Source of the DNA: Clostridia bacterium
GTDB taxonomy: Bacteria > Bacillota > Clostridia > Christensenellales > CAG-138
Length of the DNA: 64,000 nt
NCBI GenBank assembly: GCA_017524445.1
Contig: JAFXVP010000052.1
Coordinates: 1 to 64,000, forward strand
Reading direction: 5' to 3'
In this document: positions 51,888 to 61,230 of the stretch, in pieces
Layout: every line of letters starts with the position of its first letter
Numbering within the stretch: the stretch's first letter is position 1
Translations under genes and position numbers: made by a program
The notes under the pieces: model-generated
The model's database searches: none
What the model was told of the DNA's origin: nothing
What the model saw: only the letters and a program-made list of their open reading frames with translations

Positions 51888-52402
51888 CAATTCTCCCCGA
51901 TCGCGGGCGTGTAGGTGACGCCGTAGATCGCGCCGTCGACGATCGTGACCGACAGCAGCGCCGTGCCGTCGACAAGGTTCCAGTCCGCCTCGTAAAGCGC
52001 CGGGAACGCCGAGATCGCGTCCTCCTCGGGCATGCCGATATAGAGTCCCTGCGGCGTTTTCACGGTGTCGTCGTCGAGCCGGATCGCCGTAACGCGGCTC
52101 GTGCCGTCGATCTCGTTCGCCGTGATCTCAAAGCCCGCGAAAAAGTAGCTGACGTCCTCCGTTTCGAACGCGCAGGACTGCCCCGTAAACGTGCTGCGAT
52201 ACGCGGGAAGCGCGGATAAAACCGCCTCCGTCTCGTCATAGATGCCGAAGCGCGCGCCGTTTGCCTCAAAGTACAGTTCGCCGTACTCGCCGCCGCGCAC
52301 CGCGTTCGGATCGACGAACACCGCGTTCGGATCGTCCGCCTCCTTGCAGCCGAACGAAAGGAGCAGAAGCAGTGCAAGAAGCAGGATCGCCGTTCGTTTC
52401 AT
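51887..52402 (-). CDS. Small lipoprotein at the end of the dlt-type operon
   Basis: The 171-residue protein has a signal peptide and lipobox LLLSFGC (Cys near 19). A compact acidic domain follows, with two related halves (YFEANGARFGIYDETEAVLSA and GLYIGMPEEDAISAFPAL), the second reminiscent of SmpA/OmlA-like or DUF4309-type two-layer folds. The ATG at 52402 lies just before the dltD-like stop, with CGGAGGGAA upstream, so translation is coupled. It could be a surface chaperone for D-alanylation or an unrelated passenger. Confidence 0.7.
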   Translation of the reverse strand: MKRTAILLLALLLLLSFGCKEADDPNAVFVDPNAVRGGEYGELYFEANGARFGIYDETEAVLSALPAYRSTFTGQSCAFETEDVSYFFAGFEITANEIDGTSRVTAIRLDDDTVKTPQGLYIGMPEEDAISAFPALYEADWNLVDGTALLSVTIVDGAIYGVTYTPAIGEN

Positions 52403-52403
52403 A

Positions 52404-53435
52404 TCAGTTTCCCTCCGATAACCGTTGTTTTTCATTCTCATACCGTTCGGTCAAAGCCGCGTAGTCCGCGTCGTACGCCGCTTCGCCGCGATGATCTTTT
52501 AACCCGTATTCGCTTTGCAGGATCGCCCCGAACCAGCGGGAGAGCTTTTCCGCGCCGAAGACGTTCAGGTGCTGTCCCTGATCGTACGTGTCCGTGGTCA
52601 TGTCGATTCCGATGAGATCGTTTTCCGCGATCATATTATCATACCGCAATCCGCGCGATTTTGCAAACGCCGCGATCTCTTCGTCCCACTCCGCGTGCCA
52701 GACGGGATAGATCGAGGGCGACTTGATGAGCACGAGCGCGACGCCGTTTTCTTCGCAAAGGTCCGCAATTTCAGTCAACCACGCCATGCTCGTTTCGGGA
52801 AGCTTCGGATCGTAATTCTCCTGCGGGACCTCGGTCGCGGGATCGACGCCCGTGTGCATCACATAGCCCTTGAACGAGACCGGACCGCCCTTTGAAAACC
52901 AGTACGTGAAGTCCTCGCGTGTGAGCTCGCCGATGCGGTCGTGATACCGAAGAAGCGGGAACAGATAGCTCATGGCGTCCTCGCCCTCGGTCATGGATGC
53001 GCGGATCGCGCCGAGCTTTGCCGCGCCCATGCGCATGCCGTCGAGGTTCAGGCGGTTGTACGCCTCGGACTGCGGCTCGCCGTATTTCAGCGCAAGCACG
53101 TTGAAGACGACGACCTTCGGCGTTTCGGTCTTCAAGGCGTCTTCAAGCATGTAATACGAATGCCACGCAAGCTGCTGCGCGCCGCCGCGGATGTAGGACG
53201 TGATCCCGTATTCGTTGTAGAGCGTGACCGGCGAAAAGTGTTCGAACACCTCGCAGTCGCCGATAAACAGCACGTCGTGATCCGTCGTTTCGCCGTAATA
53301 CTCGCCGGTGAGATGCCCGTCGATCAGCGAGTCATGATATTTCGGCGCTGTAAGCCGCGAGACCGCGATAAGCGCTCCGAAACACACGATGCAGCTAAGC
53401 AGTATGCCGATGACGGTGAACCCTTTTCGTTTCAT
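52404..53435 (-). CDS. DltD-like SGNH-hydrolase-fold membrane-anchored protein
   Basis: The 343-residue protein has an N-terminal signal anchor (7-28) and an SGNH-like domain outside. Block I is DVLFIGDCEVFEHFSP, the Gly-Asp-Ser motif changed to Gly-Asp-Cys, so a Cys would be the nucleophile. VLIKSPSIYPVWHAEW follows, and the late DQGQHLNVFGAEKLSRW supplies the Asp-xx-His block. It occupies the DltD slot directly after the MBOAT gene and probably transfers D-alanine to the final polymer. The start is 1 base after the dltB-like stop. Confidence 0.8.
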   Translation of the reverse strand: MKRKGFTVIGILLSCIVCFGALIAVSRLTAPKYHDSLIDGHLTGEYYGETTDHDVLFIGDCEVFEHFSPVTLYNEYGITSYIRGGAQQLAWHSYYMLEDALKTETPKVVVFNVLALKYGEPQSEAYNRLNLDGMRMGAAKLGAIRASMTEGEDAMSYLFPLLRYHDRIGELTREDFTYWFSKGGPVSFKGYVMHTGVDPATEVPQENYDPKLPETSMAWLTEIADLCEENGVALVLIKSPSIYPVWHAEWDEEIAAFAKSRGLRYDNMIAENDLIGIDMTTDTYDQGQHLNVFGAEKLSRWFGAILQSEYGLKDHRGEAAYDADYAALTERYENEKQRLSEGN

Positions 53436-53436
53436 A

Positions 53437-55014
53437 TCAGAACCGGTTGTAGATAAACTGGGACGCGTCGAAGCCGAAGCCGTAGCGTCCGAAGATCAGG
53501 ATCGTGCCGATCAGCACGAGCAGCACGCAGACGGAAAAGACCGTTCCGCGTTTTATGATCCGCGGTCGGATCGCGCCCTTTCGCTGTACCATCGAGAGCG
53601 CGAACATAGCGAGCACGCCGCAAAAAGCGATCGCGTAATCATAATGGGAAAGTCCCAGCGACTGTATACCGCCGCGGAAGACCGCGCTCCAGTTCCACGT
53701 CGTGAACATGGAAAAGAACGACGAGAACGCGTCCCGGACCGTTCCGTAGCAGTCGAGGATGCGAAGCGACGAAAGCAGCAGCACCGTGCGGATCACGGTA
53801 AAGCCGCGATAGAACGCGCTTGCGGACAGCTTCGGGAAGCGCTGATGAAACCGCGCGTACAGGGGCTTCATCTCCTCGGAAAGCAGGATCACGACGCCGT
53901 TTAAAATGCCCCAGACGAGGAACGTCAGGTTGCTGCCGTGCCACGCGCCGGTCAGCGCCCACACAAGGATCGTCGCAAGGTACACCGGCACGCGCCGCGA
54001 AAACCCGACGCCGAAGCGCCGCGTGTTCTTGGAAAGATCGCGCATCGGCTTGCTGACCGACAGCGGATAGTAGACATAGCGCTTGAACCACTCGCCGAGC
54101 GTGATATGCCAGCGCCGCCAGTACTCCGAAATGCTCTTGGAAAAATACGGGCGCAGGAAGTTTTCCTCGATCCGTACGCCCAGCATTTCGCCCACACCGA
54201 TCGTGATGTCGATGCCGCCGGTGAAGTCCGCGTAGAGGCACGCGGCGTACAGCAGCATTTCGACGAAGATGAAGTCCCCGCGGTACGCGGCGGGCTTTGC
54301 GCAGAGCGCCTTGACCGCGACAAGCAGGCGGTCCGCGACGATCAGCTTTTTCCAGTAGCCCCACGCGATGCGCAAGGACGCGGAAAGGAAGCGCCGTCCG
54401 TCAAACGCGTGCGGCTCCTGCAAAGCTTTTCCCACCGTTTCGAACCGCGTAATCGGTCCCTGCACCAGAAGCGGGAAAAACGAGGTGAACAGCGCAAGCT
54501 TCAGGGGATTCCGTTCCGCCGGGATCGTCTCGCGGTACACGTCCAGAAGGTAGCCCACCGTCGAGAACGTATAGAACGAAATGCCCATCGTGAGCGCAAG
54601 GTCCTGTCCGAACGGCTTTGTGCCGAACAGTCCCGCAGAAAGGCGTCCGAGCATCGCGCCGTATTTCAGCGCAAAGAGAATGCCGACGTTCAGCACAAGG
54701 CACGCGACGAGAATCAGCCGCCGCTTCTTTTCAAGCCGCAGGCGGACTGCCTTTCGCTCCTCCTTCGTGTGCGTCGTCTTCATTTCGGCAAGCATTTCGC
54801 GCTGACGGGTAAACAGCGTGTCCATCCCGCGCGAAGCGGCGTATACGCTCGCGACCGTCACGGCCATAAAGACCGCGCCTAAGATGCCCGCAAAGCAGAC
54901 GAACACGCCGTTTGCGAGCAGCAGCACGATCCATTGGATCCGTTTCGGCACAAGGTAGTACACGGGCACGAGTACCGCCAGAAACAGAAGAAACGCCCAC
55001 GAGGGAAACAGCAT
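53437..55014 (-). CDS. dltB: MBOAT-family O-acyltransferase (DltB-like)
   Basis: The 525-residue membrane protein has about eleven helices and MBOAT signatures: ISFYTFSTVGYLLDVYR, FFPLLVQGPITRFE, SKSISEYWRRWHITLGEWFKRYVYYPL and the catalytic-histidine region LVWALTGAWHGSNLTFLVWGI. In the Dlt pathway it takes D-alanine from the carrier protein across the membrane. It is longer than classical DltB (about 400), closer to AlgI-type acyltransferases, so the acyl group should be treated as likely D-Ala, not proven. Its ATG overlaps the carrier stop (ATGA). Confidence 0.9.
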   Translation of the reverse strand: MLFPSWAFLLFLAVLVPVYYLVPKRIQWIVLLLANGVFVCFAGILGAVFMAVTVASVYAASRGMDTLFTRQREMLAEMKTTHTKEERKAVRLRLEKKRRLILVACLVLNVGILFALKYGAMLGRLSAGLFGTKPFGQDLALTMGISFYTFSTVGYLLDVYRETIPAERNPLKLALFTSFFPLLVQGPITRFETVGKALQEPHAFDGRRFLSASLRIAWGYWKKLIVADRLLVAVKALCAKPAAYRGDFIFVEMLLYAACLYADFTGGIDITIGVGEMLGVRIEENFLRPYFSKSISEYWRRWHITLGEWFKRYVYYPLSVSKPMRDLSKNTRRFGVGFSRRVPVYLATILVWALTGAWHGSNLTFLVWGILNGVVILLSEEMKPLYARFHQRFPKLSASAFYRGFTVIRTVLLLSSLRILDCYGTVRDAFSSFFSMFTTWNWSAVFRGGIQSLGLSHYDYAIAFCGVLAMFALSMVQRKGAIRPRIIKRGTVFSVCVLLVLIGTILIFGRYGFGFDASQFIYNRF

Positions 55015-55247
55015 CAGTCGTCCTGCTCTCCGATCCTTGTGATGAGCGCGAAGAGCGCCTTTGCGGAATTGAAGTTTTCGGGCACGATATCCTTTGCCGG
55101 GATCACGACGTCGAATTCCTCCTCGATCCGCGTGATCAGCATGACGATATCAAACGACGCGAGGACGCCGCCGTCGACCAGCCGCGTTTCGGTTTCAAAA
55201 TCCGTTTCGGGATGCAGCTCCCGTAAAATGTCCAGAAGTTGTTCCAT
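55014..55247 (-). CDS. dltC: D-alanyl carrier-type acyl carrier protein (DltC-like)
   Basis: The 77-residue acidic protein begins MEQLLDILRELHPETDFETE. The phosphopantetheine serine probably lies in GGVLASFDIVMLI (near residue 32), where the usual DSL motif is replaced by ASF; it then has LITRIEEEFDVVIPAKDI, as in DltC. It carries the activated amino acid from DltA to the MBOAT protein. AGGAGG lies 5 bases upstream, and the gene begins 8 bases after dltA. The altered motif around the serine is worth noting. Confidence 0.85.
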   Translation of the reverse strand: MEQLLDILRELHPETDFETETRLVDGGVLASFDIVMLITRIEEEFDVVIPAKDIVPENFNSAKALFALITRIGEQDD

Positions 55248-55255
55248 TGTTCCTC

Positions 55256-56749
55256 CTATTTGTATAACAGAAGCGTCGCCGCCTTGCGGTCGGTCTTGCC
55301 GTTTTCGGTGAGCGGAAGCGCGTCCGCCTTTGCCGTGCGCTTCGGCAGCAGGTATTCGGGGATCTTGCTGCGAAGCGCGTTGAGCAGCGCCGTCTTTTCG
55401 ATCGCGCCGGTATAGACGAGGCCGAGCACACTCTTTTCGCGGTCGAAGACCGCGCACGCCGCGTCGACGCCGTCGACCGCTTTTGCCGCGGCTTCCAGCT
55501 CGCCAAGCTCGATGCGGTGTCCCATGTGCTTGATCTGATCGTCCCGCCGCCCCAAAAACTCCAGTTCGCCGCGCCCGTTCCGCCGCCCGAGATCGCCGGT
55601 ACGGTAGACCGTTTCGGGATAATCCGGATTCAGCGGATTTTGTACGAACGCGTTTTTCGTGCGCTCCGGATCGCGGTAGTAGCCGTGACAGACACATGTG
55701 CCGCGAATATAGATCTCGCCCTCGTCCGCGCGGCTGCCGTTCTCATCGATGAGAAAGATCTCCGTGTTGTCGAACGCGCGTCCGATCGGGACACGTTCGC
55801 CGAGGTCAAAGTCGCGGTCGACCTCATAGAAGCACGACATGCCGGTGCATTCGGTGGGTCCGTACAGATTCAGATACCGCGCTTTTACGTGTTCGCGCCA
55901 GATTTTAAGCTGCTTCGGCGGCATGACCTCGCTGCCGAACGCGACGGTTTTCAAATATTGCGGCACGACCGCGTCGAACGTGTGCAACGCGGAGATCAGC
56001 GTCAGAGCGGGAACGACCCAGCAAAGCGCCGTGACGCGGTGCGCGTTCAGAAATTCCACGAGCGGCACCGGCGTCATAAAGAGCTTTTTCGGCACGAGCA
56101 CGACGGACGAGCCGCATTTCAGCGCCGATAAAATTTCTTTCAGGCATGCGTCCACGTACAGCGGCGCCTGCATGCCGAATACGTCGGTTTCGTCCGCGCG
56201 GAGCGTCTTTGTGATCTGCTCCGCGTAATCAAGCACCGCGCGGTGCACGCCGACCACGCCCTTCGGCGCGCCGGTAGAGCCGCTTGTAAACACCAGATAC
56301 GCGGGGTCGGAATCGAGCGTCTTTTCCTTTGCCGCTTCGAGTGCGGCGGGATCGGCGGGCTCCGAAAGCAGCGCGTTTGCGTCGAGCGTTTCACCGGAAA
56401 AGCCGCAGGCGGCAAGCAGCGCCGTCGCGCTGTCGTCCGCGATCGCAAAGCGCGGCTTCACGCGGTCGAGGACCGAACGGATGCGGCTTTCGCCCATCTC
56501 CGCGTCGACCGGAACGTAAAAGCAGTTCGCCTTCCACACGCCGAAAAACGCCGCGATCATCGCGCCGCCGCGCGGCATAAAGACGAGGATCGGCTCGTGC
56601 GAAGCGCCGCGCCGCAAAAGCGCCGAACCAAACGAATCGGACCGCGCCGCGACGTCCGAAAACGTCAGCGTTTCGCGCTCGTCCGAAAACATCGGGCGGT
56701 CAGGCCGCAGCTTTACCTGCCGCGCAAGATCGTCGAGAACCGTTTTCAT
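55256..56749 (-). CDS. dltA: D-alanine--carrier protein ligase-like adenylation enzyme (DltA-like)
   Basis: The 497-residue ANL-superfamily protein has core A3 motif YLVFTSGSTGAPKGVVGVH, A5 NLYGPTECTGMSCFYEV, A7 VYRTGDLGRRNGRGELEFLGR, A8 DDQIKHMGHRIELGELEAA and the A10 lysine in LPLTENGKTDRK. Length and order match DltA (about 500) without extra NRPS domains. It activates an amino acid, presumably D-alanine, with ATP and loads it on the carrier. The ATG at 56749 starts 1 base after the transglutaminase stop; it ends with the rare stop TAG. Confidence 0.9.
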   Translation of the reverse strand: MKTVLDDLARQVKLRPDRPMFSDERETLTFSDVAARSDSFGSALLRRGASHEPILVFMPRGGAMIAAFFGVWKANCFYVPVDAEMGESRIRSVLDRVKPRFAIADDSATALLAACGFSGETLDANALLSEPADPAALEAAKEKTLDSDPAYLVFTSGSTGAPKGVVGVHRAVLDYAEQITKTLRADETDVFGMQAPLYVDACLKEILSALKCGSSVVLVPKKLFMTPVPLVEFLNAHRVTALCWVVPALTLISALHTFDAVVPQYLKTVAFGSEVMPPKQLKIWREHVKARYLNLYGPTECTGMSCFYEVDRDFDLGERVPIGRAFDNTEIFLIDENGSRADEGEIYIRGTCVCHGYYRDPERTKNAFVQNPLNPDYPETVYRTGDLGRRNGRGELEFLGRRDDQIKHMGHRIELGELEAAAKAVDGVDAACAVFDREKSVLGLVYTGAIEKTALLNALRSKIPEYLLPKRTAKADALPLTENGKTDRKAATLLLYK

Positions 56750-56750
56750 A

Positions 56751-58826
56751 TCAGTTGCCTCCCCGATAACGCTCGGTCGCGACCGGCGGATACAGCGATT
56801 TGTCGTAGCGCCAGTAGGACCGGCTGTGGAGCCGCGTCTGTTCATCCGTCCACATGAAGCAGCGATACACGCCCGTCCACGCGTTGCACGCATCGAAGTG
56901 GTACCAACCCGTACCGACATTGACGAGAAGCCAGTAGTGATGCGTGTTCGGTCCGCTGCGCTGCACGCTGACGATCTCGGCGTCCGTCTGCTCGAGCAGC
57001 AGCCGCGCCGCCGCATAGGACGTAAAGCAGTCGCCTCTGCCTACGGTAAGTCCGCGCACCGCCTCGCCGCGCCAGTCCTGCTTGTTCGAGTTGGCGGAAT
57101 AGCGCACGTTGTTGAACACGTAGTCGTAGATCGCTTCGACCTGTTCGCCGAGCGTCATGTCCTTGCGCAGGATCTTGGAAAGGATCTCGTCCGCGACCTC
57201 CTGCGCGCGGTCCTCATTGACCTTTGACCGCACGATTTGCATATACGCGGTTTGGGACTTCGTATTGCCGCAGCGATCCGTCGCGGAATAGGTCACGGAA
57301 TATTTGCCGATCTGCGACATATCCACGCCCGACGCGTCGACCGATACCTCCACGTCGCCGTCGCGGTCGTCCCACGCATAGACCTCCGCAAGGTACGAGA
57401 CCGGCTCGCCGAGATAGCCGCAGCGGTCGCGCACGCCGTACAGCTCCGGCGGTTCCGTGTCCGGGATCAGCGTCAGCGTAAAGGTCTGTTCGCCGCGGTT
57501 GCCGCTCGTGTCGGTCGCGACTACGGTGACCTCCTGCTCGCCCTTCGTCCAGTCCGGCTCCGTGAGCCAGCCGAGCGTCGTTTCCGTCACATCCTCCGCT
57601 GCAGATAGCTCCTCCGCGGCGATCGGGGTATCCAGATACCATTGCGACCGCCGAACGGTGATCGTGGGCGGCGTGGTGTCTCGCACGTCGATCACCGCGA
57701 TGTTGCGCTCTCCGTCGATCGTGAGCGCAAGGACGTGCTGTCCGAGCTCGTCCGGGAAAAACTGCATGTCGAACGACGCTTCGGTATAGGTCCCCTCCTC
57801 CAAAAGCTCGGACGGGGAAAGTCCCATGTGCCGCGCCTCGATCACGACCGGCGTGACGTTCGAGAACAGCAGCGTCGACCACACCGTCGTGACGTTTCCG
57901 CCGCCGTCGGTGAGCGTCACCGGGATCGTCTGCGGCTCCAGACTGTTCGGATCCGGCTCCGCCGAAAGCGCGACGGACACCGCGGTCTCGTCGGATACGT
58001 CGGTCACGAGCATGCCTGCCCGGATCGTTTCGCCCGGCCGCGCGATATACGTCACGCCTTTACCCGCGGGCGGGACCGTGTCCCGCACGATGAGGCGGGT
58101 TTCGGACGTGATCCCGTTCGCCGTGACCGAAAGCGTGTATTCGCCCGGCTCGCGCAGCATCCGATCCGTGATCGGCGTGATCGAAACGTCGTCGTACGGC
58201 GCGATCAGGATCTCTTCCGAACTCGGCGCGGGATCGCCCGCCTCGACCGTGATCTCGTCGACCGCGATCCGCACATGCACCGTGACAGGCACGCGCGCCG
58301 CGTTGCCGCTTTCGTCCTCCAAAAGGATCACCGCGTCACAGTCGCCGACGGTCATAAAATCCGGTTCGGTTTCATACGTGATCTTCACGCGGCTCTTGTC
58401 TCGCAGATTCTTGATCAGCTTGTCCGGCGAGAGCGCCGTTCCCGCGGGGACGGTCAGCTCCGGTCCGTCGGCGGTCGGCGGCTGCGTATCGCGCACGCAA
58501 AGCACCACCGGCACGGTGCGTCCGTGATACCGCACACGAAGCGGATAGTCGCCCGTCTGCCGGTAAACCTCTTCCGGCTCGGTTTCGTATGCCGCTTCAT
58601 CCGGTTCCCTGCGCAAGAATGCGCTTGCCTCGGGCGTGGCTGTGCCGAGCTCGATCGTCACGGTCCTTTTCACGCCGCCGTACGTCATGCACAGCAGCAC
58701 GAACGCGGCGACGATCGCGATGGCAAGGACCGGCAGAATGAGCGTGACGGCGAATCTCAGCTTCGGATGCGTCTGCTTCGTCCGCACCGCCTGCTTCTTC
58801 TGCTTTTTCTTCTTGCTCTGCTTCAT
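56751..58826 (-). CDS. Membrane-anchored transglutaminase-like protein with Ig-like repeats
   Basis: The 691-residue protein has a basic N-terminal tail (KKKKQKK) and one transmembrane helix (about 27-50). About five Ig-like/bacterial-repeat segments follow outside (roughly 60-530), each with VRDTTPPTI-type joints and GNRGE/GNTKSQ ends. A transglutaminase-core cysteine protease domain (about 540-665) has the triad in VGRGDCFTSYAAARLLL (Cys), NTHHYWLLVNV (His) and WYHFDACNAW (Asp). It may cut or crosslink wall peptides. Its start overlaps the dat stop (ATGA), tying it to the D-alanylation operon, an association not part of the canonical dlt set. Confidence 0.85.
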   Translation of the reverse strand: MKQSKKKKQKKQAVRTKQTHPKLRFAVTLILPVLAIAIVAAFVLLCMTYGGVKRTVTIELGTATPEASAFLRREPDEAAYETEPEEVYRQTGDYPLRVRYHGRTVPVVLCVRDTQPPTADGPELTVPAGTALSPDKLIKNLRDKSRVKITYETEPDFMTVGDCDAVILLEDESGNAARVPVTVHVRIAVDEITVEAGDPAPSSEEILIAPYDDVSITPITDRMLREPGEYTLSVTANGITSETRLIVRDTVPPAGKGVTYIARPGETIRAGMLVTDVSDETAVSVALSAEPDPNSLEPQTIPVTLTDGGGNVTTVWSTLLFSNVTPVVIEARHMGLSPSELLEEGTYTEASFDMQFFPDELGQHVLALTIDGERNIAVIDVRDTTPPTITVRRSQWYLDTPIAAEELSAAEDVTETTLGWLTEPDWTKGEQEVTVVATDTSGNRGEQTFTLTLIPDTEPPELYGVRDRCGYLGEPVSYLAEVYAWDDRDGDVEVSVDASGVDMSQIGKYSVTYSATDRCGNTKSQTAYMQIVRSKVNEDRAQEVADEILSKILRKDMTLGEQVEAIYDYVFNNVRYSANSNKQDWRGEAVRGLTVGRGDCFTSYAAARLLLEQTDAEIVSVQRSGPNTHHYWLLVNVGTGWYHFDACNAWTGVYRCFMWTDEQTRLHSRSYWRYDKSLYPPVATERYRGGN

Positions 58827-59665
58827 GCCCGTGTCTCCCTCATAAAGCTCCGCTCATACGATCGCAGCAGCGTTTCGTAAAGCGCCTCGGCCTTTCCGCC
58901 GACCGCCGCGCCGTCGACCGTTTCCGCACGGCGCACGCCGAGCGTGCTGGACGTGACGAGCACCTCGTCCGCCTTTGTCATCTCGTCCTTTGTAAACGCG
59001 CGCAGCAGCACCGGAACGCCGTTTTCCTTCGCGGCCTCCAGAAGCGCCGCTCGCGTGACGCCCGCCAGAATGCGGTTGTCCGTCGGATGCGTGATGAGCG
59101 TGCCTTTCTTCAAAATATGAATGTTCGTATGCGAGCCCTCGGTGACGCATCCGTCGCGCACGAAGACCGCCTCGTCCGCGCCTGCTTCCTTTGCCCGCTG
59201 GTTTGCGAGGATGTTCGGGATCAGGTTCAGCGTCTTGACGTCGCACATCGCGTAGCGGATATCGTCCGCCGTGATGAGCTTCAGCGTCCGCTCGCGCGGA
59301 AGAAGCGTTTTCGGCCGGACCGTGACAAGCAGGTTCGGCGCCGCATCCTTCGGGAACGCGTGCGTCCGCGGCGCCGTTGCGCGCGACGCCTGCCAGTAAA
59401 GCACCGCGCACGGTTCGTTCGCAATGCGGATGCAGCGATCCAATACGCCCGTGAGAAAATCCCTGTCGGAAAAGAACGGGATCGAGAGCGCGGCAAGCGA
59501 CCGGCAGAACCGATCGATATGCGCCTCAAGCCGGAACGCCTTCGTCCCGATCACAAGGCACGCCTCGTAGCAGCCGTCGCCGAAATACACGGCGCGGTCG
59601 TTCATCGGCACCGTCATCGTATCCGGATCGCCGAACGTTCCGTTGTAATACCCGATCGCTGGCAC
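58823..59665 (-). CDS. dat: D-amino acid aminotransferase
   Basis: The 280-residue fold-type IV PLP enzyme aligns with Bacillus D-amino acid transaminase: YFGDGCYEACLV, RLEAHIDRFCRSL, YWQASRATAPRTHAFPK, the lysine in MCDVKTLNLIPNILA and VTEGSHTNIHILK. It makes D-alanine or D-glutamate from 2-oxoacids. The start GTG at 59665 follows GGGAGGCAAAGGC and gives the family length (about 283); ATG starts further up would add a tail with no homology. Being first gene of the dlt-type operon, it probably supplies D-alanine locally. Confidence 0.9.
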   Translation of the reverse strand: MPAIGYYNGTFGDPDTMTVPMNDRAVYFGDGCYEACLVIGTKAFRLEAHIDRFCRSLAALSIPFFSDRDFLTGVLDRCIRIANEPCAVLYWQASRATAPRTHAFPKDAAPNLLVTVRPKTLLPRERTLKLITADDIRYAMCDVKTLNLIPNILANQRAKEAGADEAVFVRDGCVTEGSHTNIHILKKGTLITHPTDNRILAGVTRAALLEAAKENGVPVLLRAFTKDEMTKADEVLVTSSTLGVRRAETVDGAAVGGKAEALYETLLRSYERSFMRETRA

Positions 59666-59699
59666 GCCTTTGCCTCCCTGTCCTATAATCGTACAGTAT

Positions 59700-59728
59700 A
59701 TCATACCTCTTTTTTTCGCGGCGTTCAA
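59700..59728 (-). promoter_or_regulatory. Promoter of the dat-dlt operon
   Basis: On the minus strand, TTGAAC (59723-59728) and TATGAT (59700-59705) have 17-base spacing. Confidence 0.65.
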
Positions 59729-59777
59729 GCCCGAAGCGACAATTTTCGCATCTTTCCCGCGCGTCGGCGCTTCCCGC

Positions 59778-59806
59778 TTGCAAAACCGCATCACGGTTGC
59801 TATAAT
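59778..59806 (+). promoter_or_regulatory. Promoter of the ktr/trk operon
   Basis: TTGCAA (59778-59783) and TATAAT (59801-59806) have 17-base spacing, followed by ATATTTATTATATT. Confidence 0.85.
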
Positions 59807-59852
59807 ATATTTATTATATTGTCCGGCATCACCGGGCGGAAAGGGCGTTGCG

Positions 59853-61217
59853 ATGAAGAAGAGAGTTCTGTCCTCCGCGCAGATCATCCCGATCGGGTTT
59901 CTGCTTCTGATCGCGGTCGGAACGGGGCTTCTGTCGCTTCCGTTCGCGACGGCGGACGGAACGCGCGCGCCACTGCTTACCGCGCTGTTCACCTCCACGA
60001 CCTCGGTCTGCGTGACCGGTCTTGTCGTCGTCGACACGTTCTCCTACTGGTCGGTGTTCGGCAAGATCGTGATCCTCGCGCTCATTCAGGTCGGCGGGCT
60101 CGGCATCGTCGCCGTCTCCTCCATGCTCTTCATGCTGCTGAAGCGGTCCTTCTCGATCCGCGACCGCGCGATGCTGCGCGACTCGTTCGATCTCGATTCA
60201 CTGCACGGCGTGCTGCCGTTTTTGCGCAAGGTGATCCTCGGCGTGCTCGCGGTCGAAGCGCTCGGCATGATCCTGTTCGCGTTTGCGTTTATTCCGCGGT
60301 ACGGCTTTTTCCGTGGGCTGTGGTATTCCCTGTTCCATTCGATCTCGGCGTTCTGCAACGCCGGTCTCGACCTGATCGGACCGGACAGTTTTCAGCCGTT
60401 TCATGACAGTGCTTACATTCTGATCGTGACGATGTTCCTGATCGTGTTCGGCGGGCTCGGTTATATCGTCTGGTTCGACGTATCCACGACCGCGAAGGAA
60501 TCGGTCAGACGCCGCTTCGGCGTGCGCTGGTTTTTCCGTCGTCTCGGCGAGCATACGAAGCTCGTGCTGCTTACAAGCGCGATCCTGATCGTGTCCGGCG
60601 CGGTCGTCACACTGCTGCTGGAAATGCACAATCCCGCGACGCTCGGCGGTTTACCGTGGGGACAGAAGATTTTGAACGCGACCTTCCAGTCGGTGACGTA
60701 CCGCACGGCGGGGTTTGCTTCGATCCCGCAGGGCGCGCTGTCCGACGGGTCGGTGCTGCTCGGCTGCGTCTGGATGTTCATCGGCGGTTCTCCGATGGGC
60801 ACGGCGGGCGGCATCAAGACCGTCACGCTCGCAGTTCTGCTTCTGAGCGCGCTGTCGTACGTAAGAGGACGCGCGGATACCGTTGTGTTCCGCCGCAGCA
60901 TCCCGTACGATCTGGTCAAAAAAGCTGCGGCGATCCTGTTCTTCAGCTTGTTCCTGTCCCTGCTCTCCTCCGTTCTGCTGGTCGCCGTCGACGGCGTGCC
61001 GCTTTCGGACGCGGTCTATGAGGTGTTCAGCGCGACGGGCACGGTGGGACTTTCCCGCGGGCTGACCCCGCAGCTTTCCGTCTTCGGACGGATCCTGATC
61101 ATTCTCTGCATGTACCTCGGAAGGATCGGCCCGATCTCGCTCGCGCTGTTCTTCCATACGGACCTGTCCGGCGGCAAAAACATCCGCTACGCGCAGGGAC
61201 GCTACTACGTCGGATAA
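59853..61217 (+). CDS. ktrB: Potassium uptake channel subunit, KtrB/TrkH type
   Basis: The 454-residue protein has four M1-P-M2 repeats. The selectivity-filter loops are visible: TSTTSVCVTGLVV, HSISAFCNAGLDLIG, VTYRTAGFASIP and FSATGTVGLSRGLTP, each with the single glycine typical of Trk/Ktr. At about 450 residues and paired with a single-RCK gating protein it is KtrB-like. It takes up K+ (often with Na+) across the cytoplasmic membrane. GGCGGAAAGGG lies before the ATG at 59853; earlier in-frame starts would run through the promoter. Confidence 0.92.
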   Translation: MKKRVLSSAQIIPIGFLLLIAVGTGLLSLPFATADGTRAPLLTALFTSTTSVCVTGLVVVDTFSYWSVFGKIVILALIQVGGLGIVAVSSMLFMLLKRSFSIRDRAMLRDSFDLDSLHGVLPFLRKVILGVLAVEALGMILFAFAFIPRYGFFRGLWYSLFHSISAFCNAGLDLIGPDSFQPFHDSAYILIVTMFLIVFGGLGYIVWFDVSTTAKESVRRRFGVRWFFRRLGEHTKLVLLTSAILIVSGAVVTLLLEMHNPATLGGLPWGQKILNATFQSVTYRTAGFASIPQGALSDGSVLLGCVWMFIGGSPMGTAGGIKTVTLAVLLLSALSYVRGRADTVVFRRSIPYDLVKKAAAILFFSLFLSLLSSVLLVAVDGVPLSDAVYEVFSATGTVGLSRGLTPQLSVFGRILIILCMYLGRIGPISLALFFHTDLSGGKNIRYAQGRYYVG

Positions 61218-61230
61218 ATAGGAGGCAATT

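Noticed and set aside
53639..54364. 241-residue minus frame within the MBOAT gene
   Set aside because: Out-of-frame shadow; the 525-residue MBOAT frame covers it with conserved motifs.
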